NCBI RefSeq assembly: GCF_001038505.1 | Contig: NZ_LDPY01000001.1 | Location: 1,240,001 to 1,304,000 of the forward strand | Origin: Puniceibacterium sp. IMCC21224 | GTDB taxonomy: Bacteria; Pseudomonadota; Alphaproteobacteria; Rhodobacterales; Rhodobacteraceae | Direction: 5' to 3' | DNA: 64,000 nt | Part shown: in pieces, positions 55,511 through 64,000 of the stretch | How positions within the stretch are numbered: position 1 is the first letter of the stretch | Layout of the letters: each line of letters starts with the position of its first letter | The notes under the pieces: model-generated | Seen by the model: the letters and a program-made list of their open reading frames with translations, nothing else | What the model was told of the DNA's origin: nothing | The model's database searches: none | Translations under genes and position numbers: made by a program

Positions 55511-57697
55511 TCAGCGCCCCCGTCGCGGCTTGCCTCCGCGCATGCCGCCCCGGCCGGCGGTTGAGCGGCCTCGTCCCTTGATCGCCTCTTCCGACGCCTT
55601 TTCAACCGCGTATTGCCGCGCCATCGGATCGTCCGAAATCGCGAGATCCACCGCCTCCAGCCGCTTGACCTCGTCACGCAGGCGGGCGGCCTCTTCGAAC
55701 TCCAGATTCTCGGCGGCTTTGCGCATGTCGGTGCGCAGCCCCTCAAGCACAGTCTTAAGGTTGCCGCCGTGGGCCTTGTCGATCTTGGCTGTCACCCGGT
55801 TCATGTCGGCATCACCTTTGTAGAGCCCTTGCAAGATGTCATCGACATTCTTTTTGATCGTCGTCGGGGTGATGCCGTGTTCCAGATTGTAGGCAACCTG
55901 TCTGGCACGGCGGCGATCGGTTTCGCCGATGGCCCGTTCCATCGAGCCGGTGATGCGGTCGGCATACATAATCACCCGGCCTTCGGCATTGCGCGCGGCG
56001 CGACCGATGGTCTGGATCAACGAGGTTTCCGAGCGCAAAAAGCCCTCTTTGTCGGCATCCAGAATCGCGACCAGACCACATTCGGGAATATCAAGGCCCT
56101 CGCGCAGCAGGTTGATACCAATCAACACGTCGAACGCGCCCAGACGCAAGTCACGCAGGATCTCGATCCGCTCGATCGTGTCGATATCTGAGTGCATATA
56201 GCGTACGCGGATGCCCTGTTCGTGCATGTATTCGGTCAGATCCTCGGCCATGCGTTTGGTCAGCGTGGTGCAGAGGGTGCGGTAACCGTCAGCGGCAACT
56301 TTACGTACCTCGTCCAGCAGATCGTCGACCTGCATCTCGACCGGTCGGATTTCGATCTGCGGATCGACCAGACCGGTGGGGCGGATGACCTGTTCGGTAA
56401 ACACGCCGCCAGTCTGCTCCATTTCCCACTTGGCCGGCGTGGCCGAGACAAACACCGATTGCGGGCGCATGGCGTCCCATTCCTCGAACTTCAGCGGGCG
56501 GTTGTCCATGCAGGACGGCAGGCGAAAGCCATGCTCGGCCAATGTGAATTTGCGCCGGTAGTCGCCCTTGTACATGCCGCCGATCTGCGGGACCGAAACG
56601 TGGGATTCATCCGCGAAAACAATGGCATTGTCGGGGATAAATTCGAACAGGGTGGGGGGCGGCTCACCCGGTGCGCGACCAGTCAGGTAACGGGAATAGT
56701 TTTCGATGCCGTTGCAAACGCCGGTGGCCTCAAGCATTTCCAGATCAAAATTACAACGCTGTTCCAGCCGCTGCGCCTCTAATAGTTTGCCGTCGTTCAC
56801 CAGCTGGTTGAGGCGCTCTCGCAGCTCTTTCTTTATGCTGATGATCGCCTGAGTCATCGTCGGTTTCGGCGTGACATAGTGCGAGTTGGCATAGACGCGG
56901 ATGCGGTCAAAGCGGCCAGTTTTTTCGCCGGTCAAAGGGTCAAATTCGGTGATCGCTTCCAGTTCTTCGCCAAAGAATGACAGCTTCCAGGCGCGATCTT
57001 CGAGGTGGGCGGGAAAGATTTCCAGCGAATCGCCACGCACCCGGAACGACCCGCGCTGAAAGGACGCGTCGTTGCGCCGGTATTGCTGCGCGATCAGATC
57101 CGCCATCACTTTGCGTTGGTCGTATTCCGAGCCAACAATCAGGTCTTGGGTCATGGCGCCGTAGGTTTCGACCGAGCCGATGCCATAGATGCAGGACACC
57201 GAGGCGACGATGATCACATCGTCACGTTCGAGCAGCGCCCGGGTGGCCGAATGGCGCATCCGGTCGATCTGTTCGTTGATCTGGGATTCCTTTTCGATAA
57301 AGGTATCGGACCGCGCGACATAGGCTTCGGGCTGGTAGTAGTCATAGAAGCTGACGAAATATTCGACCGCGTTGTCGGGAAAGAACCCCTTGAATTCACC
57401 GTATAATTGCGCGGCGAGCGTCTTGTTGGGGGCAAGGATAATGGCGGGGCGCTGGGTCTCCTCGATGATCTTGGCCATGGTGAATGTCTTGCCGGTGCCG
57501 GTCGCGCCCAGCAGAACCTGATCGCGTTCGCCCGCACGCACACCCGCCGCCAGGTCACGGATCGCGTTCGGCTGATCACCTGCAGGCTCAAATTCGGTGG
57601 CCATGCGAAAGGCGATCCCCCCTTCGAGCTTTTCGCGGGTCGGGGGTGCCGGGGCGTGCAGAACCGGCGCGGTCTTGTCGGAATGGGCAAAGGCCAT
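55511..57697 (-). CDS. uvrB: Excinuclease ABC subunit B
   Basis: 728 residues from the ATG with AAGGAGAACC upstream; a frame to 57823 is rejected. Walker A is in [15 protein letters not shown], the beta-hairpin region [18 protein letters not shown] follows, [16 protein letters not shown] carries DEAD-like Walker B, and [17 protein letters not shown] and [17 protein letters not shown] are helicase motifs. The C-terminal UVR domain is [20 protein letters not shown]. It verifies DNA damage with UvrA and recruits UvrC. The tail ([20 protein letters not shown]) is Gly/Arg-rich. Confidence 0.98.
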   Translation of the reverse strand: MAFAHSDKTAPVLHAPAPPTREKLEGGIAFRMATEFEPAGDQPNAIRDLAAGVRAGERDQVLLGATGTGKTFTMAKIIEETQRPAIILAPNKTLAAQLYGEFKGFFPDNAVEYFVSFYDYYQPEAYVARSDTFIEKESQINEQIDRMRHSATRALLERDDVIIVASVSCIYGIGSVETYGAMTQDLIVGSEYDQRKVMADLIAQQYRRNDASFQRGSFRVRGDSLEIFPAHLEDRAWKLSFFGEELEAITEFDPLTGEKTGRFDRIRVYANSHYVTPKPTMTQAIISIKKELRERLNQLVNDGKLLEAQRLEQRCNFDLEMLEATGVCNGIENYSRYLTGRAPGEPPPTLFEFIPDNAIVFADESHVSVPQIGGMYKGDYRRKFTLAEHGFRLPSCMDNRPLKFEEWDAMRPQSVFVSATPAKWEMEQTGGVFTEQVIRPTGLVDPQIEIRPVEMQVDDLLDEVRKVAADGYRTLCTTLTKRMAEDLTEYMHEQGIRVRYMHSDIDTIERIEILRDLRLGAFDVLIGINLLREGLDIPECGLVAILDADKEGFLRSETSLIQTIGRAARNAEGRVIMYADRITGSMERAIGETDRRRARQVAYNLEHGITPTTIKKNVDDILQGLYKGDADMNRVTAKIDKAHGGNLKTVLEGLRTDMRKAAENLEFEEAARLRDEVKRLEAVDLAISDDPMARQYAVEKASEEAIKGRGRSTAGRGGMRGGKPRRGR

Positions 57698-57893
57698 GAC
57701 GGTTCTCCTTGGGCTATGCCCTAAGATTGATCTTCTTTTGTTCGCCTTCAAGGGGGGCTGCTGACAACCACTGGCAGGAGCCGGGGTAAGTTGACGGATC
57801 AACCGACCACCGTTCCACGGCATATGACATTTTGCGGCTCTTGCCGAGCGGGCAATAAATGCCGATAAGAGGACAGATCAAGGAGTGGATGCC

Positions 57894-58205
57894 ATGCGCG
57901 CGCGTATTTATCAGCCTGCCAGAACGGCCATGTCCTCGGGGCAGGGCAAAACCCGGCACTGGGTTCTGGACTATGCACCCGACTCCGCGCGCGAGGTTGA
58001 TCCACTGATGGGCTGGACGTCGTCAAACGACACCCAGGCACAAGTGCGGTTGCGGTTCGACACGAAAGAAGCGGCGCTGGAATACGCCCGCGAGCATGGC
58101 ATCAATGTCGACGTGTCTGACCCGAACAAGCGCAAACCGAATATCCGTCAGCGCGGCTATGCGGAAAATTTTGCTGTCAATCGCAAGAGCGTCTGGACGC
58201 ATTAG
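57894..58205 (+). CDS. NADH:ubiquinone oxidoreductase accessory subunit NDUFS4 type
   Basis: 103 residues from the ATG with AAGGAG 8 bases upstream. [50 protein letters not shown] and [20 protein letters not shown] match the ETC complex I subunit family (mitochondrial NDUFS4, 18 kDa). It stabilises complex I in alphaproteobacteria and mitochondria. The main nuo genes are not in this window. Divergent from uvrB. Confidence 0.92.
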   Translation: MRARIYQPARTAMSSGQGKTRHWVLDYAPDSAREVDPLMGWTSSNDTQAQVRLRFDTKEAALEYAREHGINVDVSDPNKRKPNIRQRGYAENFAVNRKSVWTH

Positions 58206-58411
58206 TCGCTGTAGATCGGGGCAAAGCCATCTCGGAAACGGGGTGAAGATCCCGCAAGGCGGATGTCTATTCTACACGTTGTGGATCAATTTGCGTTGCG
58301 GCGCACGATTTGGTTTGTGACCGGTCCACACAGAATCACCCTCAGAACAACCCAAAGGGCGGCCAATTGGGTCGCCCAAATCAATTTAAGCCCGACTGGA
58401 GCCTGTATCTG

Positions 58412-59338
58412 ATGACGATCACCCACCTTGTGACCCATTCCGGCGGCTTTCATGCCGATGAGCTATTGTCCTCTGTTATTCTGTCTCGGCTGTTTCCCGG
58501 GGCCGCCTTGATCCGCAGCCGGGACAAGACGTGGATCACTCCGGACAATGGCCGGATCATTTATGATGTTGGTGGGGATTTTGATGCCGGGGCACAGATT
58601 TTCGATCACCACCAGCGCCCCAATCCGCTGCGCGAAGATGGGCAACCTTACAGCTCTTTTGGGTTGATCTGGGCGCAGTATGGCCGCGATTATCTGCGTG
58701 CGATGGATGTACCTGAGCAAGACATCGAGGCGATTCACGCCTCGTTTGATCGCGGTTTTGTGCTGCCGATTGACCTCGTCGATAATGGCGCAGTCAACAC
58801 ATCCGAGGCGGGGCCGCTGTTTTCTGGCATGACGTTGCCGGTGTTGCTCGAAAGCCTGAAAACCGTGTTTGATGATCGCGAAGCGGACGCAGACGATCGT
58901 GCCTTTATGGCGGCATTGCCGGTGGCGCGCGCGCTTGTCGAAGCTCAGATAAACCGCAAAGCCGCCAAGTTCCGCGCCGAAGCCATGGTGATGAACGCCA
59001 TCGAGGCCGCAGGCGAGGGCCGTGTGCTGGACCTGCCGATGGGCATGCCGTTCCGCGCCGCCGTTGAAAAGACCGGGGCAGATCACCTCCTGTTCGTCAT
59101 TCACCCGCGCGGCAGCGATTGGACCCTGACGACGATTCGCGTGGGTGACGATACGTTCGACAACCGCGCCGACCTCCCCGCGGCCTGGGCGGGGCTGACC
59201 GACGCGGCGCTTGAAAACGCCAGCGGTGTCGCGGGCGCGAAGTTCTGCCACAACGGTCGGTTTATTGCGGTCGCTTCCTCCCGCGAAGCTGTGTTGAGAA
59301 TGGCAGATATTGCCGTGGCCGAGGCTTTGGCTGAATAG
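58412..59338 (+). CDS. MYG1-family DHH-type hydrolase
   Basis: 308 residues from the ATG with GGAG upstream; the frame is open from 58310. The metal-binding motifs are HSGGFHADELLSSVILSR at the N-terminus and IFDHHQRPNPLREDGQPYSS near residue 68. PLFSGMTLPVLLESLKTVFD and ADHLLFVIHPRGSDWTLTTI are other conserved parts. MYG1 is a 3'-5' exonuclease in eukaryotes, and bacterial relatives are thought to be phosphoesterases. Role here unknown. It lies before serC. Confidence 0.85.
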   Translation: MTITHLVTHSGGFHADELLSSVILSRLFPGAALIRSRDKTWITPDNGRIIYDVGGDFDAGAQIFDHHQRPNPLREDGQPYSSFGLIWAQYGRDYLRAMDVPEQDIEAIHASFDRGFVLPIDLVDNGAVNTSEAGPLFSGMTLPVLLESLKTVFDDREADADDRAFMAALPVARALVEAQINRKAAKFRAEAMVMNAIEAAGEGRVLDLPMGMPFRAAVEKTGADHLLFVIHPRGSDWTLTTIRVGDDTFDNRADLPAAWAGLTDAALENASGVAGAKFCHNGRFIAVASSREAVLRMADIAVAEALAE

Positions 59339-59543
59339 CTTTCGCCCGGATGCCGGATCGCTTTGTCTTTCTGGGTGAAACTGCCGAAAGGGCAGACGGA
59401 CTCGCCTGTGGCGAAAGCGCCAATGCGGTGGGCGGCTGATCCACGTCCCGTTTTGTGTCGCATTACGCCGCATGAAACTGCGGGAACAGAGTCAACAGGG
59501 CTTGCTTGTTGTATGCGGTTTGGATAATCCCGGCGGCGGGACA

Positions 59544-59585
59544 CCCTTCCCCAACGAAGGGCGCTTATCTGGAAGGATAGCACCA
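59544..59585 (+). ncRNA. serC leader RNA motif
   Basis: CCCTTC-cccaac-GAAGGG (59544-59561) and GC-T-TATC-tggaag-GATA-GC (59563-59581) form two hairpins in tandem. The loop of the second carries the GGAAGG ribosome site of serC, 9 bases before its ATG. This matches the alphaproteobacterial serC leader motif as I recall it: two hairpins just before serC. It could expose or hide the ribosome site, but the ligand, if any, is unknown. Confidence 0.72.
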
Positions 59586-60767
59586 ATGGCTATTACACAA
59601 CCGGCATCGCGCGGCGACGCGCGTAAACCTGACACGCGGCCAGCCAACCCGCGATTCTCGTCTGGCCCTTGCGCCAAACCCCCTGCATTCGAGCTGAGCA
59701 AGCTGGCTGACGCCCCTCTGGGCCGGTCGCATCGCGCAGGTGTTGGCAAGGCCAAACTCAAGGCGGCCATCGAAGGCACTCGCGAGATCCTGAACATCCC
59801 GGCAGATTATCGAATCGGTATCGTGCCTGCCTCGGACACAGGCGCGATGGAAATGGCGATGTGGTCGCTGCTGGGCGCACGTCCCGCGACCATGGTCGCG
59901 TGGGAAAGCTTTGGCGCGGGCTGGGTCACGGACGTGGTCAAGCAGCTCAAGATCGAGGCCGAGGTCAAGACTGCCGAATACGGTGATATCGTCGATATGG
60001 CAGCGGTGGATTACGACACCGACGTCGTGTTCACCTGGAACGGCACAACCTCGGGCGTGCGGATGCCGAACGGCGATGCGATTCCGGCGAACCGTGCCGG
60101 TCTGACCATCTGCGACGCGACTTCCGCGGCCTTTGCGCAGGATCTGCCGTGGGACAAGCTGGATGTGACGACCTTTTCCTGGCAGAAAGTGCTGGGCGGC
60201 GAGGCTGCACATGGCATGATCGTACTGAGCCCGCGCGCGGTTGAGCGGCTGGAAAGCTACTCTCCGGCTTGGCCTTTGCCCAAAATTTTCCGCATGACCA
60301 AAGGCGGTAAGCTGATCGAAGGCATCTTTGTGGGTGAGACGATCAACACTCCGTCGATGCTCGCGGTTGAGGATTATTTGCTGGCGCTCGACTGGGCGCG
60401 GACCGTCGGTGGGCTGAGTGGCCTGATGGCTCGCGCCAATGCCAACGCGCAGGCGATCTTTGACTTCTGCGATGCCAATGACTGGATTGCCAATCTGGCG
60501 AACGATCCAGCGACCCGGTCGAACACTTCGGTCTGTCTCAAGTTCACCGATGCGCGGATCACGGATGGTGCTGCTTTTGCGAAAGCGATCGCGAAACGGC
60601 TTGAGGCAGAAGGTGTGGCGCTGGATGTCGGGGCCTATCGTGATGCCCCGGCGGGTTTGCGGATCTGGTGTGGTGGTACGGTTGAGACGGCGGATATCGC
60701 CGCGATGCTGCCGTGGCTCGATTGGGCATTCCATGCCGAGATCGCGGCGCTGACCCAGCCAGCCTGA
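59586..60767 (+). CDS. serC: Phosphoserine aminotransferase
   Basis: 393 residues from the ATG with GGAAGG upstream; a frame to 59472 is rejected. [20 protein letters not shown] is the alphaproteobacterial start. [20 protein letters not shown] binds the substrate, the PLP lysine is in [16 protein letters not shown], and [20 protein letters not shown] is the later signature. It makes phosphoserine from 3-phosphohydroxypyruvate. It is followed by serA after 76 bases with a perfect 8-3-8 palindrome between them. Confidence 0.95.
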   Translation: MAITQPASRGDARKPDTRPANPRFSSGPCAKPPAFELSKLADAPLGRSHRAGVGKAKLKAAIEGTREILNIPADYRIGIVPASDTGAMEMAMWSLLGARPATMVAWESFGAGWVTDVVKQLKIEAEVKTAEYGDIVDMAAVDYDTDVVFTWNGTTSGVRMPNGDAIPANRAGLTICDATSAAFAQDLPWDKLDVTTFSWQKVLGGEAAHGMIVLSPRAVERLESYSPAWPLPKIFRMTKGGKLIEGIFVGETINTPSMLAVEDYLLALDWARTVGGLSGLMARANANAQAIFDFCDANDWIANLANDPATRSNTSVCLKFTDARITDGAAFAKAIAKRLEAEGVALDVGAYRDAPAGLRIWCGGTVETADIAAMLPWLDWAFHAEIAALTQPA

Positions 60768-60771
60768 ATCA

Positions 60772-60790
60772 GAATTTTCTGCGAAAATTC
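60772..60790. repeat. 8-3-8 palindrome between serC and serA
   Basis: GAATTTTC-tgc-GAAAATTC is a perfect hairpin, followed by GGGCC...GGCCC (60793-60810). There is no T run. It may be an mRNA stabiliser, a partial attenuator or a regulator site between the two serine genes. Confidence 0.4.
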
Positions 60791-60843
60791 GTGGGCCGCG
60801 CCTGTGGCCCAAGCCTTTCCCTATTCTTTGAAGGACCACCAAA

Positions 60844-62439
60844 ATGGCCCCCCGCGTACTCATCTCTGACAAACTCTCTGACGCTGCCGTGCAGATCTTT
60901 AAGGATCGCGGCATCGACGTCGATTTCCAGCCCGATCTGGGCAAGGACAAGGACAAGCTGGCCGAAGTGATTGGCCAGTATGACGGCCTTGCCATCCGGT
61001 CCGCCACCAAGGTGACGGAAAAGATCCTGGCCGCTGCGACCAACCTCAAGGTTATTGGCCGCGCCGGGATAGGGGTCGACAACGTCGATCGTGAGGCCGC
61101 ATCCAAGAAGGGTGTGATCGTCATGAACACGCCTTTTGGCAACATGATCACAACCGCCGAACATGCCATTGCGATGATGTTCGCCGTGGCACGGCAAATC
61201 CCCGAGGCCAGCGCCTCGACCCACGCGGGCAAGTGGGAAAAGTCCAAGTTTATGGGGGTCGAGCTGACAGGCAAGACGCTGGGCGTCATTGGCGCCGGCA
61301 ACATTGGCGGTATCGTCTGCGACCGTGCTCGTGGTCTCAAGATGAAGGTCGCGGCGTATGACCCGTTCCTGAGCCAAGAAAAGGCCGACAAGATGGGTGT
61401 TGAAAAGGTCGAACTTGAAGATCTGCTCAAACGTGCCGATTTTATCACCCTGCACGTGCCGCTGACCGACCAGACCCGCAACATCCTGAGCCGTGAAAAT
61501 CTGGAAAAGACCAAGAAAGGCGTGCGGATCATCAACTGTGCCCGTGGCGGTCTGGTTGACGAACAGGCGCTGGCGGATCTGCTCACCTCGGGCCACGTGG
61601 CCGGAGCGGCGCTGGACGTTTTTGCGGTTGAGCCTGCCAAGGAGAACCCGCTGTTCGGCCTTCCGAACGTGGTCTGCACACCGCATCTGGGTGCCGCGAC
61701 CACCGAGGCACAAGAAAACGTCGCGCTTCAGGTTGCCGAGCAGATGTCGGACTATCTGCTGACCGGGGCCGTGACCAACGCGCTGAACATGCCGTCGGTG
61801 ACAGCCGAAGAAGCCAAGGTGATGGGCCCGTGGATCAAGCTGGCCGATCACCTGGGGGCCTTCATAGGCCAGATGACCGACGAGCCGGTCAAGGCGATCA
61901 ACATCCTGTATGATGGATCGGTGTCGACGATGAACCTTGCGGCGCTGAACTGCTCGGTCATCGCAGGGATCATGAAACGTGCCAATCCGGATGTGAACAT
62001 GGTCAGCGCGCCGGTGATCGCGGCTGAGCGGGGGGTCAACATCTCGACCACCAATCAGGCCAAGTCGGGCGCCTTCGACGGGTATATCAAGGTCACAGTG
62101 GTCACTGACAAACGCGAACGGTCGATTGCCGGCACAGTGTTCAGCGATGGCAAGCCGCGGTTCATCCAGATCAAGGGCATCAACATCGACGCCGAGGTGG
62201 GGGCGCATATGCTCTATACCACGAACGAGGATGTCCCCGGCATCATCGGTACGCTGGGAATGACCATGGGTGAGAACGGCGTGAACATCGCCAACTTTAC
62301 CCTTGGCCGGTCGGCGGCCAAAGGAGAGGCGATTGCCCTGCTTTATGTCGACGACGTGGTGCCGAATGATGTGATCGGCAAGCTGCATGCGACAGGCATG
62401 TTCCGCCAGATCAAACCGCTGGTGTTTGACGTCGCCTGA
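60844..62439 (+). CDS. serA: D-3-phosphoglycerate dehydrogenase
   Basis: 531 residues. LGVIGAGNIGGIVCDRARGL binds NAD, HVPLTDQTRNILSRENLEKT and NCARGGLVDEQALADLLTSG carry the active-site Arg, Glu region, and VCTPHLGAATTEAQENVALQ holds the catalytic His. After the catalytic part come an intervening domain and a C-terminal ACT domain (TTNEDVPGIIGTLGMTMGEN), the long type of the enzyme that is often regulated by serine. First step of serine synthesis. The stop codon lies in a 14-base tandem repeat. Confidence 0.97.
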   Translation: MAPRVLISDKLSDAAVQIFKDRGIDVDFQPDLGKDKDKLAEVIGQYDGLAIRSATKVTEKILAAATNLKVIGRAGIGVDNVDREAASKKGVIVMNTPFGNMITTAEHAIAMMFAVARQIPEASASTHAGKWEKSKFMGVELTGKTLGVIGAGNIGGIVCDRARGLKMKVAAYDPFLSQEKADKMGVEKVELEDLLKRADFITLHVPLTDQTRNILSRENLEKTKKGVRIINCARGGLVDEQALADLLTSGHVAGAALDVFAVEPAKENPLFGLPNVVCTPHLGAATTEAQENVALQVAEQMSDYLLTGAVTNALNMPSVTAEEAKVMGPWIKLADHLGAFIGQMTDEPVKAINILYDGSVSTMNLAALNCSVIAGIMKRANPDVNMVSAPVIAAERGVNISTTNQAKSGAFDGYIKVTVVTDKRERSIAGTVFSDGKPRFIQIKGINIDAEVGAHMLYTTNEDVPGIIGTLGMTMGENGVNIANFTLGRSAAKGEAIALLYVDDVVPNDVIGKLHATGMFRQIKPLVFDVA

Positions 62440-62475
62440 TTGACGGGGCCTGATTGACGGGGCCTGATTGACGGG
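62434..62475. repeat. Three perfect 14-base tandem repeats across the serA stop
   Basis: GCCTGATTGACGGG occurs three times in a row. The first copy supplies the last alanine codon and the stop TGA of serA. Repeats of this kind arise by slippage; a change in copy number would leave the protein end unchanged because the stop is in the first copy. Confidence 0.85.
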
Positions 62476-62491
62476 GCTGTGAATGAGAATG

Positions 62492-62522
62492 GGCGCCGCG
62501 CTGATTGCGAGGCGCCTTTTTT
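62492..62522 (+). terminator. Rho-independent terminator after serA
   Basis: GGCGCC pairs with GGCGCC around a 13-base loop, followed by six T. It lies 52 bases after the serA stop and just before the stop of the convergent cydB gene. Confidence 0.72.
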
Positions 62523-62538
62523 CACGGGCGCCGCCGCC

Positions 62539-63548
62539 CTATTGGTAGCTGAGGGCCGTCGCCTTGCCGCGAAACACCGTATAGGCCAGTGCGGTATAGA
62601 TCAGGATCATTGGCAACACGACGCAGGTGCCGGCCAGAATGATGATCAGACTTTCCGGCGCGCTCGCGGCCTCGTAGATGGTCAGCCGATCCGGCACCAC
62701 GTAGGGGTAGAACGAATATGCCATCCCGGCAAAGCCAAGCACAAAGATCAGGATCGTCAGGACAAAGGGGACCCATGCGCCACGGTCGCCCTCGGCTGGC
62801 AATCTGCGCAAGGACCACCAGAGCGCCGCGATCAGCAGCAGCGTCACGACTGGCATAGGGGCCAGCAGCGCCACGTCCGGCCACGTGAACCATTTGTCAA
62901 AGATCCGCGCGCTCACAAGCGGCGAGGCCAGCGATACCGCGCCCATGCCCAGCACCACCCCCAGACGCCGCCGCGTGCCCAGTTGGCGGCCTTGCGCTGC
63001 AGCGCGCCTTCGGTCTTGAGGATCAGCCATGTTGCCCCGATGAACGAATACGCAACTGTCAGAAACACCGCTGTCAGCGTAGCAAAGCCGACGTGGAACA
63101 GCGTCCAGTCCAGCCCCATGATATACATGCCCAGCATCAGCCCCTGACACAGCGCGGTGATCAGGCTGCCTGTGAAAAACGCGTGGTTCCATAGCGGCTT
63201 CCAGCGTTCGGGAGCCTTGGCCCTGAATTCAAACGCCACGCCACGCAGAATCAACCCCATCAGCATCAGTGCCACCGGCAGATAAAGCGCGGTCAGAATG
63301 TCACCATGCGCAGCGGGAAATGCGACCAGAAGCAGGCCAATCGCCAGCACCAACCAGGTCTCGTTCGCGTCCCAGAACGGACCGATTGACGCGATCATCC
63401 GGTCCTTTTCCGCGTCATCCGCCAGGGGAAGCAGCACCCCCACGCCAAGGTCAAATCCATCCAGAACCACATAGATCAGGATGCTCAGCCCCATCAACGC
63501 GCCAAACACAAAAGGAAGCCAGACGTTCGGATCACCAAAGAGATACAT
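62539..63548 (-). pseudogene. cydB: Cytochrome bd oxidase subunit II, frameshifted as read
   Basis: From the ATG (MYLFGDPNVWLPFVFGALMG) the frame codes a normal CydB: VVLDGFDLGVGVLLPLA, GPFWDANETWLVLAIGLLLV, GVAFEFRAKAPERWKPLWNH. At about 62965-62975 the frame ends in WARGGVWGW, but the -1 frame continues the protein as LGVVLGMGAVSLASPLVSAR then FDKWFTWPDVAL to the stop at 62539. The total length, 1010, is one base short of a multiple of three. One missing base in GC-rich text explains this: a real mutation or a read error. It follows cydA by 4 bases. Confidence 0.85.
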
Positions 63549-63552
63549 CGCG

Positions 63553-64000
63553 CTACTCCGCCACAGCCGAAGCTGCATTCGCCGTCGCCTGACCCGAGGC
63601 CGGGCGCTGCCCGACCTTTTCGCCGCGTGCGGCCTTTCGTGCCAGATAGAACAGCACACTGATATACGTGCCCAAGAGCAGGGCATAGATCGCAAGATAG
63701 GCGATCAGCGTGGTCAGCACCATGCTAGCCTCGACCGGGCCCACAGCCTGTTCGGTGGTCAGAACGCCACTGACCAGCCAGGGTTGCCGACCGATTTCGG
63801 TCGTGTACCAACCCGCCAGCGTGGCGACCCAGCCCGAACCGGCCATTGGCACCAGCGCCCAGAGCAATGGGCGGGGCAGTCCCTCGATCCCGCGCCCGCG
63901 CAGTGTCAGCGCAACCGCGACCCAGCTGATGAACAGCATCGCAAAGCCGGTGCCGACCATCACGCGAAAGCTAAAGAACAGCGGCGCGACGGGGGGATGC
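63553..64000 (-). CDS. cydA: Cytochrome bd oxidase subunit I, 5' end outside window
   Basis: Only the last 149 codons are present; the frame runs off the window end (HPPVAPLFFSFRVMVGTGFA). The C-terminal membrane segments (MLFISWVAVALTLRGRG, GWVATLAGWYTTEIGRQPWL) and the conserved GWYTTEIGRQPW are typical of CydA. It is the haem-carrying subunit of the quinol oxidase with high oxygen affinity. The tail is Ala/Lys-rich. cydB starts 4 bases after it, so they form an operon. Confidence 0.93.
   Translation of the reverse strand, partial: HPPVAPLFFSFRVMVGTGFAMLFISWVAVALTLRGRGIEGLPRPLLWALVPMAGSGWVATLAGWYTTEIGRQPWLVSGVLTTEQAVGPVEASMVLTTLIAYLAIYALLLGTYISVLFYLARKAARGEKVGQRPASGQATANAASAVAE

Noticed and set aside
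59337..59418. AGCTTTCGCC ... GGCGAAAGC inverted repeat after the MYG1 gene
   Set aside because: The 9-bp arms are 63 bases apart with no T run; possible but not convincing as a structure.
59565..61703. 712-codon open frame on the minus strand
   Set aside because: It is opposite serC and serA, whose products are clear; the text is Arg/His-rich shadow sequence.
60769..62388. 539-codon open frame on the minus strand
   Set aside because: Shadow of serA, with His/Gln/Asp-rich composition and no family resemblance.

Overview
The window reads as the chromosome of an alphaproteobacterium of the order Rhodobacterales (Roseobacter/Rhodobacter type). Reasons: high GC, dense short operons, a class I lysyl-tRNA synthetase, an NDUFS4-type complex I subunit, a serC leader RNA, a TRAP transporter, and a TCA/ethylmalonyl-CoA block in the order mdh / sucC-sucD-sucA-sucB-lpd / mcl-nnrU-DUF1737-mch / sdhCDAB, which I recall as the Rhodobacter sphaeroides arrangement. 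No rRNA, tRNA, CRISPR array, prophage or intact insertion sequence was recognised.

Layout. 1-4425: the end of a SPOR-domain protein, a membrane protein that looks like an M48 peptidase without its metal site, an acyl-CoA synthetase and a small sulfotransferase. 4456-6656: an XRE-cupin repressor divergent from a GabT-like aminotransferase, with a near-perfect 20-bp palindrome between them. 6829-13632: one operon of HyuA/HyuB-type hydantoinase/oxoprolinase subunits plus a complete TRAP transporter (small permease, large permease, binding protein). 13697-19044: a SHOCT protein, a 3-hydroxyisobutyrate dehydrogenase-family enzyme, and three Tad-type pilus/surface genes (two TadE-like, one TadG with a von Willebrand domain). 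19358-20794: glutamate dehydrogenase.

21053-42555 is the metabolic core. 2-Oxoglutarate dehydrogenase (sucA, sucB with two lipoyl domains, lpd), succinyl-CoA synthetase (sucCD), malate dehydrogenase and succinate dehydrogenase (sdhCDAB) are joined by two ethylmalonyl-CoA pathway genes: a malyl-CoA lyase/thioesterase homologue and mesaconyl-CoA hydratase. Uncharacterised genes are threaded into these operons: between sucC and sucD, between sucD and sucA, and a secreted protein plus a lipoprotein between sdhA and sdhB. The sucC and sdhC promoter regions carry the same unusual site: two palindromic TGTGATCACA-type boxes about two helical turns apart, about 110 bp before each start codon. This is the strongest candidate for an undescribed regulatory connection in the window.

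42556-43512 is a gene-poor scar with an unusual double hairpin after sdhB and a degraded IS5-family transposase. 43513-57697 is housekeeping and accessory: nadD, a DD-carboxypeptidase, a 23-codon membrane peptide, a TerB-like protein, class I lysyl-tRNA synthetase, a 761-residue beta-helix protein resembling spike or gene-transfer-agent head-fibre proteins, a HugZ-like protein, a ParA ATPase with a kinase-like partner, a universal stress protein, a hemerythrin-like protein and uvrB. 57894-64000: a complex I accessory subunit, a MYG1-type DHH hydrolase, the serine operon serC-serA with its leader RNA, and cytochrome bd oxidase cydAB on the opposite strand, with a frameshift in cydB as read here. 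Coordinates of short motifs were counted by hand; every homology statement is from recognition of motifs, not from a search.
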